Positions 46,506 through 58,241 are shown, numbered from the stretch's first letter. The stretch: 64,000 nt of DNA from Byssochlamys sp. IMV 00236 (GCA_001931875.2 MSJH02000817.1:310001-374000); one strand, 5' to 3'. Made by a program: numbers and translations. The notes: generated by a model from the sequence alone, not told the origin.

Positions 46506-48185
46506 CTAATACCCCTGCTGCCGATGCCATTTCTCCTCCCACCCCTTAAACCACGGACTCTCATCCAGCGTCTCAACCTTCCATCCTTTCTCCATGAGCC
46601 CATTCTCCTCCTGCTCCTTACTCCACTCTTCCATCTTCGGCAAAACAACATGTTCCACATGCCATGTACTCTTATACTCCATGAGGCTCTTTTTCCCTTC
46701 TTTCAGCAACGTAGCCACTAGAGCAGGGATGCATGGCTCGTTTCGGAATTCCGTAACGGGCGTGAAGAGGGCTTTGAAATTGAACACGATGGCGGCCGAG
46801 AGAGGGAGGCGGCGTAGTGTCTGCCAGTCTACGCGGAGGTGGCAGTCTTCGAGACGGAGGTTGGGGTTTTGGACACCTCGGAGGGCTTCGTGAGGGTCAC
46901 CGGGAGGCATGAAGAGAGGTTGGTCGACTTCGAGACCCCAGGAGCCGCGTTGGATGGGTTTGTCGGTGGGCATTTTGGAGAAGAAGCTATTGAGTAGGTT
47001 AGATTATATACATATACATACATATACATATACACATCATGAGAAAGAAAATGATGGTTGGGACTTTTTTTTGGGGGGGACATACCGATCCATAGAAAAC
47101 TGCATTTTCTCCTTATAATCCGGAATAGGGGCATGAATCTCATGCAACTGCATCCCAATCTTCGTGGCGACATTCCATCCCAACGACGAACAAATCACAC
47201 CAGCACGGAAGAAATAGAACCCCGTCTGATCGTCACGCAGCACGATACCAAAGTCCTCGGGGACATTATCCATCAGGATCTCCAGCGGATGCTTGCTCTT
47301 GATAACGACTTCGGTGCCTAGGATCCGGTTCTTGAAAATCCGCTTGTCGATTAGGCTGAAATACTGCGGGTAGCGAGCGCAGATGAATTGAAGGACCATT
47401 TCCATGAGTTCTTTGCATGCGAGTTCGGAGCCGGGGAGGTAATCGAGAACGGCTTTGCCGTGCTTTGCGTATAGGGCTTTTCGCTGCGCGAGTCGTTCCT
47501 TGTAGGTGTTTTCGAATTCAATCCACCAGTCGGGTTCCATTTTCTTCAACGCTGTTGAGAGTTGAGATGTTAGTTTATTGGCCTTGGAAGGGGGGGGTGT
47601 TTCGAGAGAATAACGCTAGCAAGACATACACATTGTCTGGTGATAGGCCCATCTAAACGGACGATAAGGTCGTGGGCGAGCCTTATCAATATCGAATTCA
47701 GCATAAGCCTGTGGTAAAGGTACACCACTGAGTTCCGCATAGTTCGGGAAATCTCCCATAGCTCGGATCTCTTCCGCCGAGAAGCCAGTTGGGGTATATT
47801 TGTTTGGTTCGCTCGTCATATAGTTCGCGGTCATCGGGAGGATGTGTTTTTTGACTTCCTCCTCGCTGACAGCCCTGCAGGGCAATTTACCCAGCGTGTC
47901 GGGCAGTTCTTTCGCAAGAATTGGAAGAGCCTCGCGGCGCTGAGGCGGTAGAGTATCGCTATAGCTCGGCGGTGATACAGGAGCTGTACTGCCTTTCTTC
48001 TCGGGGGATAGCGAACGCGGTGGTGTAGCGGCCGTCGAGGCTTTGCGGCCACGGAAGCTGACGCGATCGAAGAGGGCAACACGCTGTGCTTTATTCGTGA
48101 TGAAATACACTGTGCTCATTGAAAGCATGATGACCCCGATTACCCACATGGGGTCCAGCATTTTGAGAGACTCCAAGTAGGCCAT
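46506..48185 (-). CDS. Haem-dependent oxidative N-demethylase-like protein (DUF3445)
   Basis: Exons 48185-47630, 47551-47086 and 46986-46506 give 500 residues in phase. An N-terminal membrane anchor (MWVIGVIMLSMSTVYFI) and a low-complexity linker precede the DUF3445/HDOD-alpha-like domain. That domain includes RPYRPFRWAYHQTM, SLKKMEPDWWIEFENTY, YFSLIDKRIF, VPEDFGIVLRDD, and QLHEIHAPIPDY. The bacterial relative (HODM) is an alpha subunit with haem that demethylates amines oxidatively. Fungal members are uncharacterised and commonly membrane-anchored, as here. I see no partner reductase or ferredoxin subunit in the window, so function and substrate are unknown. Confidence 0.86.
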
Positions 48186-49826
48186 CTCGCCGGTGCGGCA
48201 GGCTGCCGCGGAAGTGTATATGTATAGATCAATTAGCGAGGGAGGTATGAACAGCTAAGCTAACATGGAATATGATGATATATTATAATGATTAATCAAG
48301 AGTAATCGGCATCAATCCAGAGGATTCTCGCCCTTCGGACAAGAGTATAAGAGTAGCGAATGGCGCAGGAACAGATACATTCTGTCGGAAAGCGAAGAGC
48401 CGGAGACGAGGACTTTAAAGACGGGCGTAGATTGCAGCCTCTCGCAGTCTAGTTACGATTGAACGACAGACGAACGTCCCACCGCGGTTGCACTGGAAAA
48501 GCGTCCAGCGGTCCTGTCGAATGGTTTTACTATGTTGGGTGAGGAGATGCAGATAAGAGATGCTGATAAGCGCAGCTCCCCACACGTAAATGGCATCAAT
48601 TACCTCTTGAGGGGTTAGCCCCAGCGGCTGGCTGGTTTTGTCCAAGAGAATTGATTGATTGACCTGGGTTGACCTGCGGAGGGATAGATAGCGGAAAAAG
48701 AATCGAGCGGATGCTGGTGCTGGTGCTGGATACATACTGCAAAGATACTGGTTGTCGCGGTAGGGCCTCTCTTGGTTTGCATCATCTCATTAATGCAGTA
48801 CTGTACCATCGTACACTGTTGAGCTATAGTCGAGCAGAATCTAATCACCATCCGATCGCAGCATTCTGAACCAAGCGCGCGATTGATTACTCGTTGACTG
48901 AATAATCCCCTCATTCTCTCGCCATCAGCTTCTCTCCATACCAAAGTTCCGAGTCGCATTATCCTTCCATTTCCTTCGCATTCGAGCGTCGTTTGTTGCT
49001 TCAAATAGCCGGTCATCAGTTCCCCGTGATTCGACAACGGTGCCCCTTCGCATCGCACACCCCCGGACTGGCAGGTGCGCGGAGAGAGCCAAATATAATG
49101 AGTTCGAGCATGGCGATTGCTTGGACGTGGTTCGAATACAGTTGGCGCTGGACCGGCTGTACCAAAGAGGAAAAGTGCTGGAGGGGAGCCAACTCCCGAT
49201 CCGGTAAAACTGTCCCGTGAGCAATCATTATCAGGCCGATCGCATACCGCTATGAAGAGACCTGTGCAAAATAAATTGATAATCATTGATAGCTAGTTAC
49301 CGTAGGCTGGAGTCGTGAAGGTAATCAGGAAGAAAAAAAGAAGAAAAAAGAAAGAAAAGAAAAGAAAATAAGAGAAGAATTATATAATACATGGATACAT
49401 CCATACTCATCGAGCTTTGCCATGTAATGCTCGCAGGTTATAGCTTTTCTATGACAAGCTCTCAATAAATTAGTAGCGTTTTCTCTTGTTCGCAATAACA
49501 CGTCGCTCAAGTGTATGGTGCAGGTGAGAGAAGACGTCGGAGAAAGTGACACCCAAGTTCTGCATTTCCGTCGTCAGATCATTTTAGCGATCCCAAACAA
49601 CGGCGCGGACAAGTCCCTCGAAGAGTTGAGACAGACGATGTTCTTTGACAAAGTCGTAGTGGTCTGCTGCTGCAGACCAGCTATCGGCGGCGGGTTGACC
49701 ACCCCGAGGTTGGATCATGAAAAGGACAAGATCAAACGAGATGGAATCGCCATCTCCTAGAATCGAATCCTGCACCGCTCAGTCAAGACATCTTCCGATA
49801 CAGGATATCCTTAGCGTTGACCTTAG
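48186..49826. other. Gene-free interval
   Basis: Upstream of the DUF3445 gene and 3' of the FAR1-like gene. A 223-codon minus frame (48615-49286) has no family-like features. A purine-rich A/G tract is at 49328-49375. No RNA gene was recognised. Confidence 0.5.
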
Positions 49827-50768
49827 CTAGGTCTGCCTCGAATCTAGCCCTCCAATATTTGTAGTTTCAACCACGGAACTTTGGGGCGACTCTCTCAGCA
49901 GCTCCCGATCCTCCGCTCGCAATTGCGCTCTCAGCTCTTCTGCCCCTTGACGTCGTATAGATTCAGTGACCTGACGTACGTCTTGGATCCATCTTTTAAT
50001 CGCCCTATCGCAAAGAGCCTCAGGCCAGTTAGCAGTCTCTGCCTCGATCTTATAGTACGCATACTGAATCCCATCAAGAATCTTGTGAAGTTCAAACCTC
50101 CGGCGCGGAAGTGGCCAGATCTCTTCGTCAAGCTTGACATCAGGTTGTTTTCTTTTCGCATGTACCTGAGCGGCGTTGTGGATATCTTGGATATTGAATT
50201 TCGTTCCACCAGCGGCGAGGATAGCTTCCCGATTTCCGTTTTGGGGGTTAAACAGCATCTTCTTCACCTCTGCAGGTTTATAGCCTTTTGCCACCTCCTG
50301 CGCAGCAAGCTGTCGCACGGCAGTAGTGGCTTTATGCGCCATTAACTCATATTCGTGATTATGAACACCAGCTGTCAGTTCAATCACCACTGTCACCCCA
50401 TTATCCTGGACCTTCATCTTGAAGGGACAGGCCTGCGGCTTGCGCGATGTCCGCTGCCGTTGCCTCTGCTCGGGTGGAACAGTCGGACGCTCCGTCTTCC
50501 TCCATAGCCGGCACCAATAGTAGTGTACTACTCTACCATCAGCCTTCGGGGTGACGCGATTTCGGGTAAACATATTATCGACGAAGGGGAACAGGTGGTG
50601 GAATTGCGCGGATGACATCGTATATGGGGAATGTTTATCCAAATGGAATAGCTTCTCCCGAAACGTCCCGAGTTCGGGGGGGATAGTTATGAGATTTGAT
50701 GTCGGCGCAGTCGGCGTCGCGGTCGACGCGTTCGAGCTCGGTGGCTCAGTCGGTGGATTTGATGTCAT
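49827..50768 (-). CDS. FAR1/WRKY-GCM1-type zinc-binding protein, possibly transposon-derived
   Basis: A single exon of 313 residues. After a Ser/Thr/Pro-rich head (MTSNPPTEPPSSNASTATP) comes a possible zinc cluster: cysteine in HYYWCRLWRK, cysteine in KPQACPFKMKV and the paired histidines in GVHNHEYE. This Cys-Cys-His-x-His arrangement matches the FAR1/FLYWCH/WRKY-GCM1 superfamily, found in Mutator-like transposases and in transcription factors such as yeast Aft1. The rest is helical and charged (AHKATTAVRQLAAQEVAKG; DRAIKRWIQDVRQ), with no MULE catalytic domain. So it is either a domesticated DNA-binding protein or a truncated element. The frame is intact without stops, which favours function. 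The target is unknown. Confidence 0.7.
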   Translation of the reverse strand: MTSNPPTEPPSSNASTATPTAPTSNLITIPPELGTFREKLFHLDKHSPYTMSSAQFHHLFPFVDNMFTRNRVTPKADGRVVHYYWCRLWRKTERPTVPPEQRQRQRTSRKPQACPFKMKVQDNGVTVVIELTAGVHNHEYELMAHKATTAVRQLAAQEVAKGYKPAEVKKMLFNPQNGNREAILAAGGTKFNIQDIHNAAQVHAKRKQPDVKLDEEIWPLPRRRFELHKILDGIQYAYYKIEAETANWPEALCDRAIKRWIQDVRQVTESIRRQGAEELRAQLRAEDRELLRESPQSSVVETTNIGGLDSRQT

Positions 50769-52259
50769 GATCGTTATATTAATATGAAGGTAAGAAGATC
50801 AACAGCAAAGGAAGTCACGAATAGCTTCAAATGGACCCAAACAGGTAAGGAACTGTTTGCATAGAAAGACGCGTAGAACAGTAGTTGGCGCGTTGTTGGA
50901 CTCTCAAAAACGATATGCGACTTAGGTACTTAAAGCCGGCTAGACGCGATCTCGTGAACCCGATCCCTTTAAACCCTTTTCGGCGGCGAGGACCGAAGAG
51001 ATCGATCAGATTCAACTACCAGCAGATACGGTCCGCAGCTATTTAAATGCTCTCGATAAGAATCAAACTGACCTGGTAACAGGGACTACAACAGTCTGCG
51101 GACCCTCGCGGCAGGTAAAGATCTTCGATCACGTGATACAGAGTTCAGGCACGATATAGAGGAAGTATTCGAGTGGGCAAGTAGCTCTAGCCAAGAGATT
51201 AGTGTTGTAAGAGAACATCAAATGACTCTGTGTAGAGCTGGAGGAGGATATCGCGGATTACTTAGAATAGCGCAGCAGTGTCTGAACTGGGGTCGGCTAC
51301 ATCTAAATGCATATGCATGGTAGACTTAACTTATCTTTGCAACTGCCTCGGCCCAGAGATTTACCCTGTGCTAGATATACTTTACGAAACTTCTGGCTTT
51401 CTTTTAAGAGAAAGAAAGAAAGAATACTTGATGTTGAAGAACTCCTACTCAAACTCCACAGCTTACATCTACATACATAGTCTATCCACAAATTCATTTC
51501 CCCCTCTCTATCTCCCCAGCACAAGTAACTCCACTTAAATTAGAGGAATTAATGAAATAGATATAGAATTGCCATATAATCTAGCATGTTTTATAGAATA
51601 AGCAATATAAACATAATCGATAACTAGAGCTAGTTAGTAACCTACCCCATCCAACAACAAAGGAGAAGAGGAAAAGAAGGCAATCTCCTCCTACCTTTAT
51701 ACTATCATTCATAGCATAGCATAGCACAAAGCCAGACTTGTTCATTCACCTACATACCATTCCATGCACACACATATATACATACATAATGATGGTGTTG
51801 TTATTATCCTTGTTATCCTTGTTGTCCCCGACGATGCATATAGCGGGTCCTATAGCATATCATAGCGGCTGGGGATACCATCAATTTCTATCTGTAGGAT
51901 GTTATGTTCAAGATGCTTTGTTTCTTTTCTTATCCTTGGCTTTTTCCAAAACACATATTCACTTTTCTTTTGTTGTCGTGTGAAGTTTGTCGGGGAATTC
52001 AACCCCCCCAGGGTGATTGATGGTGGTGTTGTTCATGCTATTCTTGTCTTGTCTTGTTCAGAACTGGACTTGAACATACAATAACAGATCAGAATAAAGC
52101 AGAGCAGAGCAGAGCAGAGAAGCAGGGCCGTCTTCCTGAGAGCTTCATATCTCGATACAAACTTGAACTCGAACTCGAACATCTCGAAATATCCATACTG
52201 CATTACATCTGCCATCTGCCATCCTCATCCATCCATCTATCTATCTATCTACTCGAACC
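50769..52259. other. Gene-free interval with simple repeats
   Basis: The promoter and leader of both flanking genes. Pentameric AGAGC repeats lie at about 52098-52120. An 83-codon stop-free stretch (51071-51320, plus) has no start codon or recognised domain. Confidence 0.5.
52098..52120. repeat. (AGAGC)n short tandem repeat
   Basis: About four copies of AGAGC/GCAGA in the leader of the F-box/ankyrin gene. The same pentamer repeat recurs at about 56512. Confidence 0.85.
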
Positions 52260-53489
52260 ATGCAAAAAATGGCCACCTTCACTAAATTCACCTCCCTACC
52301 ACCAGAACTAATCATCCTCGTCTCCGACTACCTCTCCGTGCAAGACCTCTGCCACCTCTCAGCGACGTCTCGTCGCATTAACCATCTTCTCCGCCCTTGT
52401 CTCCACCAAGCAGGCAAGCTCTACGCCCTCGCCAGTCCAGCCGACTACGAGAAATGGGCCCTCCTAGCGACGACAGCTGGTGGGCGTCGAGCCAGACAGG
52501 AAAAACACCCCGTTGAACCACTAGTCACCTGCATCGTGGATGGGCGGTACGGAAGCGTGAGGAAATTTCTCGAGTTTGGCGTCGATCCGAATGCGTATAC
52601 GGTTACGGGGGTGAGGATGTTGAAGTGTGCGTTGTATCATTTCCGATTTGATATCGCGGAGCTTTTGTTGGAGTTTGGGGCAGATCCGTGTTTGGGGGAT
52701 GTGGGACAGAGGGATAGTGCTGTTCCGTTGGGTGCTGCGGCGACTGCGGGCTCGGATGAGATGGTTAAGAGACTCATTGAGGCTGGGGCGGATGTTACTG
52801 GACCTGGGGTGATGCATGCGGTTGCGGAGAATTGTGCTCTTGGGATTGTCAAGATGGTTGTTGAGAAAGGGGCGGATATCTGGGAGGTTGAGGAGGGGGG
52901 AACGGTTCTTCATTCGGCGGTGAGGAATTCCGATCATCGAGTGACGGAGTATCTGCTCGGGTTGGGACTGAGAGAGGTTGTGTCTGCGAGGAAGCCGAAT
53001 GGGGAGACGGCGTTGTGGAATGCGTGTTATGCGCAGAACCCCAAGACGATTCAATTGTTGTTCGATGCGGGGATTGTTCTGACTGCGAGGGATCGATGGG
53101 GTGGAACGGCCGTTCATCAGGCTGCACTGAGCCGTCAGACGGAGGCAGTCAGGTTCATGCTCAGGGCCGGAGTGCGCATCAATCTCGCTGGGGAGAATAG
53201 GGACTCCGAATTGCACTATGCCGTCAACGGGGGAGATTGTGAGATTATCCAGCTGCTGATCCGTCGCGGCGCATGGGTGAACTGGCCGAATCGGTTTGGG
53301 GAGACGCCGCTGCATCTGGCAGCCATGTACGACCGCGGAGACATCGTCGAGGTATTGTGTGCTGTTGGCGCGGACCCGACTGTCAGAGACCGCCACGGCA
53401 GGACTCCCATCGACCTGGCTGTTGAGCGTTGTCACGAAGATAGCGTGCGGACCATGCAGTCTCCTTGGCAGGCGAGAGCATGGTTGTGA
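52260..53489 (+). CDS. F-box and ankyrin-repeat protein
   Basis: A single exon of 409 residues; start at 52260 or 52269 (second ATG, three codons later). The F-box is residues about 12-50 (LPPELIILVSDYLSVQDLCH and LSATSRRIN). About eight ankyrin units follow, with the usual leucine/alanine pattern, for example FDIAELLLEFGADP, SDEMVKRLIEAGADV, GETALWNACYAQNPKTIQLL, GGTAVHQAALSRQTEAVRFM and GETPLHLAAMYDRGDIVEVL. Such proteins can act as substrate adaptors of SCF ubiquitin ligases. They are numerous and variable in Aspergillus, and the target is unknown. The ORF is intact and the C-terminus is short after the last repeat. Confidence 0.9.
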   Translation: MQKMATFTKFTSLPPELIILVSDYLSVQDLCHLSATSRRINHLLRPCLHQAGKLYALASPADYEKWALLATTAGGRRARQEKHPVEPLVTCIVDGRYGSVRKFLEFGVDPNAYTVTGVRMLKCALYHFRFDIAELLLEFGADPCLGDVGQRDSAVPLGAAATAGSDEMVKRLIEAGADVTGPGVMHAVAENCALGIVKMVVEKGADIWEVEEGGTVLHSAVRNSDHRVTEYLLGLGLREVVSARKPNGETALWNACYAQNPKTIQLLFDAGIVLTARDRWGGTAVHQAALSRQTEAVRFMLRAGVRINLAGENRDSELHYAVNGGDCEIIQLLIRRGAWVNWPNRFGETPLHLAAMYDRGDIVEVLCAVGADPTVRDRHGRTPIDLAVERCHEDSVRTMQSPWQARAWL

Positions 53490-53736
53490 TACGCCGAAGG
53501 ATCGTGGAAGACTGATTGATTGGTTTGATGTACGAGTTAGATACCCAAGGCGCAGCTATGACAGCGGAATGAATTGAATTATTTCCGGAATCCAGTTGTA
53601 TATTCTTCAAAGGATGCACTCGAACAAAGGGTCCACTATAATAACTGCTCGGTACATAAATCAATAATTCAAGGGCATAGCATTCGTATGATATGTAGGA
53701 GGTATGTACTCGAAAAACGCCTTCTGGATCCCAGGA

Positions 53737-54237
53737 CTATCTGCAAAGAAGCTCCACCTCGGTATACACCATTATTCCCACCCTAGCAAACCACCAATCC
53801 GGTTCGTCGTGTTCAAGAATTCTATGTTCTCTTGGAAGGAATGAAAGAGGGTTGAAAAGAGCGGTCTCGGGAAAAGATAAATGCGCGGATATGCTGCAGT
53901 GGTGTTCCCGAGAAGCGATTAAATGCCACACATCGTGGAGTGCGGCAACAAGACTGGAAGGCGAATAGCCGACCAAGCCATCGACAATCTCGCCGAGGAT
54001 GCGAAGGCACATGAGGTCGTGATACACGTGTCAGGGAAAAAAACAACTTCCCCTGAATGCAAAAAGGATAGACCACAGGAGTAGGCTACCAGCTTGCGTT
54101 TCTCGGAGGTCATCCGTGAACGAGAGTCGGTCAAAGCGATGACTGCGCACAAGCAGATTGGAGCAAGGAAACAAGTTGTGTTGGAAAAGAAGATGGGTAT
54201 CATAACACCACAGTGTTCGCCATGCTGTGCAAATCAA
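53737..54237 (-). pseudogene. Interrupted ORF, hypothetical
   Basis: Two open frames in the same phase, 54237-54034 and 54030-53737, are split by a single TGA at 54033-54031 (CFFP-stop-HVYHD). The joined frame (167 codons) has a coding-like composition, with RFDRLSFTDDLRE upstream and VAALHDVWHLIASREHHCS downstream. It has no ATG at its head and a possible acceptor (TTGCACAG) near its 5' end. It may be the decayed end of a gene, but no family was recognised. It lies just 3' of the WSC gene on the same strand. Confidence 0.35.
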
Positions 54238-54294
54238 ATAGGGTAAGGAAATTGATTACAGTGGTAGATCGCTACCGTAATTGAATACGTTGAC

Positions 54295-55712
54295 TTAGTC
54301 GGGGTTCGTAAGCTAGACGGACGTTAGCATGTCGACTTCACGAGTAGTTAGAAACATCAGTGCTACTTACCCGCAGAACGGGTCGTGAGTAATCCTGGTT
54401 ATCCTGGAGGGAAACGTTGCTGAGACGATGCCCGTTGGGATACAGAGTCGCCTCCTTGTTCATGCGGTTATCTGTGAAGGTAGCCGCCCCGGTTGGTGAT
54501 GAGGGAATGTTTCTCATTATGCTCATCTGCGAAGTCTTGCTGTGACGGCGTCCATCAAGCAGGTTGCCTTGAATGCTGGGGTCGTATGAACCGTCGCTAG
54601 CAGCGGAGCGGCGGCGAGCATAGCAGAACCAGAAAAGGAAACCGAGGAGAACACCAGCTCCAGCGAGAGAGCCGACGACAACACCTGCAATAGCACCGCC
54701 GCTCAATGCAGAGCTGCTGGTGGACTTGTGGGTTCCTTCCTGGCCAGCCGCCATCGTCGACTCCGGATTCTGGACGGTGACCGTCACAGGCTGGCCAGCC
54801 ACCGTCTGCACGGAAAGAGACGGCTTGCTAGTGGTTGCCGCAACAGTCTGTGAGGCGGTAGTCGACTCCGAGCTGGAGCTGCTACTAGAAGACGACTTGG
54901 ACGTCTATGGCACAAGTTAGCACTCACATTCCCCAGCATTCATCACAAATGATTTGGTCCGTGCGTCATGCGTATTCCAACATTCGAAGGAGAGTGACCC
55001 GTACAGTAGAAGGCAATGTTGAAGTTGAAGAACTAGGGGTCACTGTGACGACGGTGTTCGTCTGGTCATCCGACGCAGTCACCGTTACAGTCACGGGCTC
55101 AGGCTCAGCACTAACAGTAGTACCCTCCTGGTTGTCGTCAAAACCATTGTACACTGACGAGAAAGAAAACACTTGGGTATCACATTGCAGAAAGACTCGC
55201 AAGAATCGCACGACACGGACCAAAAAGCTAAAGGGGTTCTGGGGTGAAACTAACCGCCTTGGACGTAGCAGCAGCAGTCTTACTGCTGGATGATTGAGTA
55301 CCCGAGGGGAGCACATTTGCCATCTGATAATAAACGTAGAGACCCTTTGAAACGTTTCCACATTTGTCGCTTTGGTAGCCGGGACAAGATTCGGAGCAAT
55401 CGCTGGCCGAGGTCGTCTCGCTCGGGGCATAGTTGGAGCACCAGCAGTCATGTCCTTGCAAGATAGCATAGGCATAATCGGCATTACAGGTCTGCTCGCA
55501 GAGTCCGTAGGATTGGTATGTGGATGCCTCTGTGAATTCTTGTTAGCAATTTACTCGACCGAAGGGTATTTTCGGTACCACATACTAGCATCGAAATCTG
55601 AGCCTGTGTTTTGCGAGGAGCAGTAGGCGATGTCTTCCGAGGCTAGCACACTGTGCATGGCCACTGCAGCCAGCAGCGCCAGCCGCATTATGGAGATCGG
55701 AGCGACAGTCAT
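54295..55712 (-). CDS. WSC-domain cell-wall stress sensor
   Basis: Five exons: 55712-55586, 55529-55255, 55127-55005, 54904-54371 and 54312-54295, 358 residues in phase. The last exon encodes only LTNPD, joined through a perfect GTAAGT donor. Reading through that donor would give a different tail (VSSTDVSNYS). The signal peptide (RLALLAAVAMHSVLAS) is followed by the WSC domain with cysteine-rich EDIAYCSSQNTGSDF, YGLCEQTCNADYAYAIL, GHDCWCSNYAPSE and SDKCGN. A Ser/Thr-rich, heavily O-mannosylated stretch leads to one membrane helix (GAIAGVVVGSLAGAGVLLGF) and a basic cytosolic tail. It likely senses wall stress and signals through Rho1 and the cell-wall-integrity pathway. Confidence 0.9.
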
Positions 55713-56510
55713 GGCGGACAGTGAAATCCCGCGCCGCGTCACAGAACCGATCCTGTTTTGGGAGCTGTCGACCCAGTAGATGTCGAGAGCACCCGTCCCT
55801 CACGATACGGTGACCCTTGAACGCCTCCAATCGATGTTGGCAGTCTGTACCAGCAACCCTTTGATTTTTTTTCTTCGAGAGTTGAATGTTGGACGACACG
55901 ATCGGCTAGCACCTCAAACGGAGCGTGGCTTGGTGAAGAACAATGACCCAGTCCGGACTCGTGCACGTGTATCGATGTCGTGAGTGTCGGAGAAAAGAAG
56001 CAATATTTTTCCTGTTCTTTTTTTTTTCTCTAGGTGATGTCGTCAAACAAAACGATAACGAGTGTGTTCTGCGCCGACGAGGATCCCCTTCAACATCGAG
56101 AGCGGCCGTGTTAGCCCAAGGTAATATTATCCGCTATGGTGCAGTATAATCAATCCTCCGACCTACCCTGTGAATGCTTGTTGTTTGTTTCCTTTTCGAA
56201 TGTACCTGCCACCCACCTGCCTGCACTGATACCTGGACTTTAAGGCGGAGGCATTCGATGATCGATGATCGCGGACAAGCTGTCAGAAGATCGAGGGCAT
56301 CGTCGCCCGGGACGGCACCTAAACGCAAGAAAACAAGCCTAACGAGGGTACAGCCGGTGGGAGACGACGGAACCGGGAAGGAGGAGTAGGTGTGACGGGC
56401 AGAAAGGATCGAGGAATCGAGAGAGAGAGAGATAGAGTGAGAAAGCGAGGGAAACGAAAAAAGGAAGAGAAGAAAGAAGATCGTGAGTGGAGGAGGAGGG
56501 GACGAGAGAG

Positions 56511-56545
56511 TAGAGCAAAGCAGAGCAGAGCAGAGCAGAGCAGAG
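56511..56545. repeat. (AGAGC)n short tandem repeat
   Basis: About six copies of AGAGC in a purine-rich tract, the same unit as at about 52098. Confidence 0.85.
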
Positions 56546-57067
56546 ACGGGATGAGGCCTTGTTTCTGCTGTGAAGCGGGAAGTGGATGCTGGCCCAGATT
56601 CTGATTTCTTGGTCTTGGTTTTGTGACTACTCCGTACGAGCGATGCTTCTCTTCGTCTGGTTCACGGCGTGCGAGGAGGGGCCGCCGTCGACCCGATCCC
56701 GGTCCACCTGGCGTTCTTGTAGACGATTCTACCGTTCACTAGATTGTGCTAACAACGTACCGCTGTCATCGTGGTTCTGCTTTGTATTGGTACATACTCG
56801 ACTCTCTTCCTAGTAGTTGTCTATGTACATTTGATTAACTCTACATACTACTACTTACTCTAGGTACACAACAGTCATCATCACACGATCCCCCAGAGAC
56901 ACACCATTCTTCCCATGGTACGACCGTCAAGGGATAATCCCGCGTTGGGGTACGATGCAAAAGAGAGAAGAAAAAAAAGACTGCCACCAAGTCTGACCGC
57001 ATCGGGAAAGGGCGCCAGGCCTGTCACATTATTGCTGAGTTGCTGGGCGCGGCTGGCCCGGATATCC

Positions 57068-57090
57068 CTCTCTCTCTCTCTCTCTCTCTT
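57068..57090. repeat. (CT)n microsatellite
   Basis: An uninterrupted CT dinucleotide run of about 22 bp. Confidence 0.95.
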
Positions 57091-57536
57091 ATGGTACAGA
57101 CCGGGGGAGTATTTGCGGTCTGATTAGTCTGTTTACCATACTTTAGTTCTGTTTTTCCTTCTATGGTACTCTATGGTTGAGCTACCTGATGCTTATTTTT
57201 CTTTTTCCATACAGCCAGGCAATTTCACATAGACAGAGAGAAGATCACTCACTCCTGCTAAGTCTGATTATTTCATACTCTATTTATGTAACTACCATAC
57301 TGTGCTACACACAGACAACAAGTACGCGGCCCCTTCTCGCTCTGGCCAGCTGGAACAGGCAATCCCCAGCGGTGAGGTTGGCCATCGCGCTCATCTGGTA
57401 CCGCAGAAAAGCTCGATCCACCGACCCACGCTCAGGGCCAGAACCGGACGACGCACCGATCGGCCCTGGAGTTCTGGCATCGGCTCTAGCACCGAACGGA
57501 TTCATGGATCAGGGCTCGTACTAGTATCGGGTAAAT

Positions 57537-57563
57537 TAGATAGATAGATAGATGGATAGATAG
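57537..57563. repeat. (GATA)n microsatellite
   Basis: Tandem TAGA/GATA units with one GATG variant. Confidence 0.9.
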
Positions 57564-58241
57564 GAAAAGAAAAAGAAAGTATCATATTATTCTATCATAA
57601 ACAATAATAAGATCATAAAAAGACAATAAGGTTCATATGTACTACATATTACATAACCCTTCCAACAGCAATGTTAACTATAAAGTCTCTTTTGTTTATT
57701 CTTCTTATTTTCTCCTTGAATAATAATAATAATATCGGCTGGTTGAACCATCTCCGGATCTGACGTGCCGCCATGGTCCGCCAGCAGGGGCAAAAAGTTG
57801 GCATTTGGCAGCCCACGGGACATTCCAAGTTGGCACGTCAGCAACCATGGCGCCGCCCGCAAGGGAAATGATCGGTTCCGCGTCCCCCCAGGAATGATGC
57901 GACTGATAGGGTGCACGTCAGCCCTTGACACTACTACTATGTATGTACTACTACTAACTATAGTATGTATAGTTACTCGGATACTCCTATCATACTACTC
58001 AGCAGTCACATTGTCGCCCTTGCAACTGTTTGAAATTCTTCCATAGTTCTTCTCTCGCGGGCGGCTGTACCGGCATCCGAGCAGTGGCTGACGCTCTAGA
58101 GGAGAGCTAGTATCCCCGAGCGACCCTAGCGACCGACATGGCTGGTGAACTATTACGAGTACGGTCCCGTCGGTCAGCGCGACCAGAGAGCAACAAAAAT
58201 AATCATCATGGTCAGTTCCCAACGAAACTGAGACGAGTATG

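Noticed and set aside
48615..49286. 223-codon minus-strand ORF
   Set aside because: No domain, odd composition, frequent rare-looking codons and no splice-site or promoter support; likely chance in a GC-moderate spacer.
51071..51320. 83-codon stop-free plus stretch
   Set aside because: No start codon, no domain and no convincing splice sites; could be a relic but I cannot name it.
57177..57524. 115-codon plus ORF
   Set aside because: Low-complexity composition in a microsatellite-rich interval.
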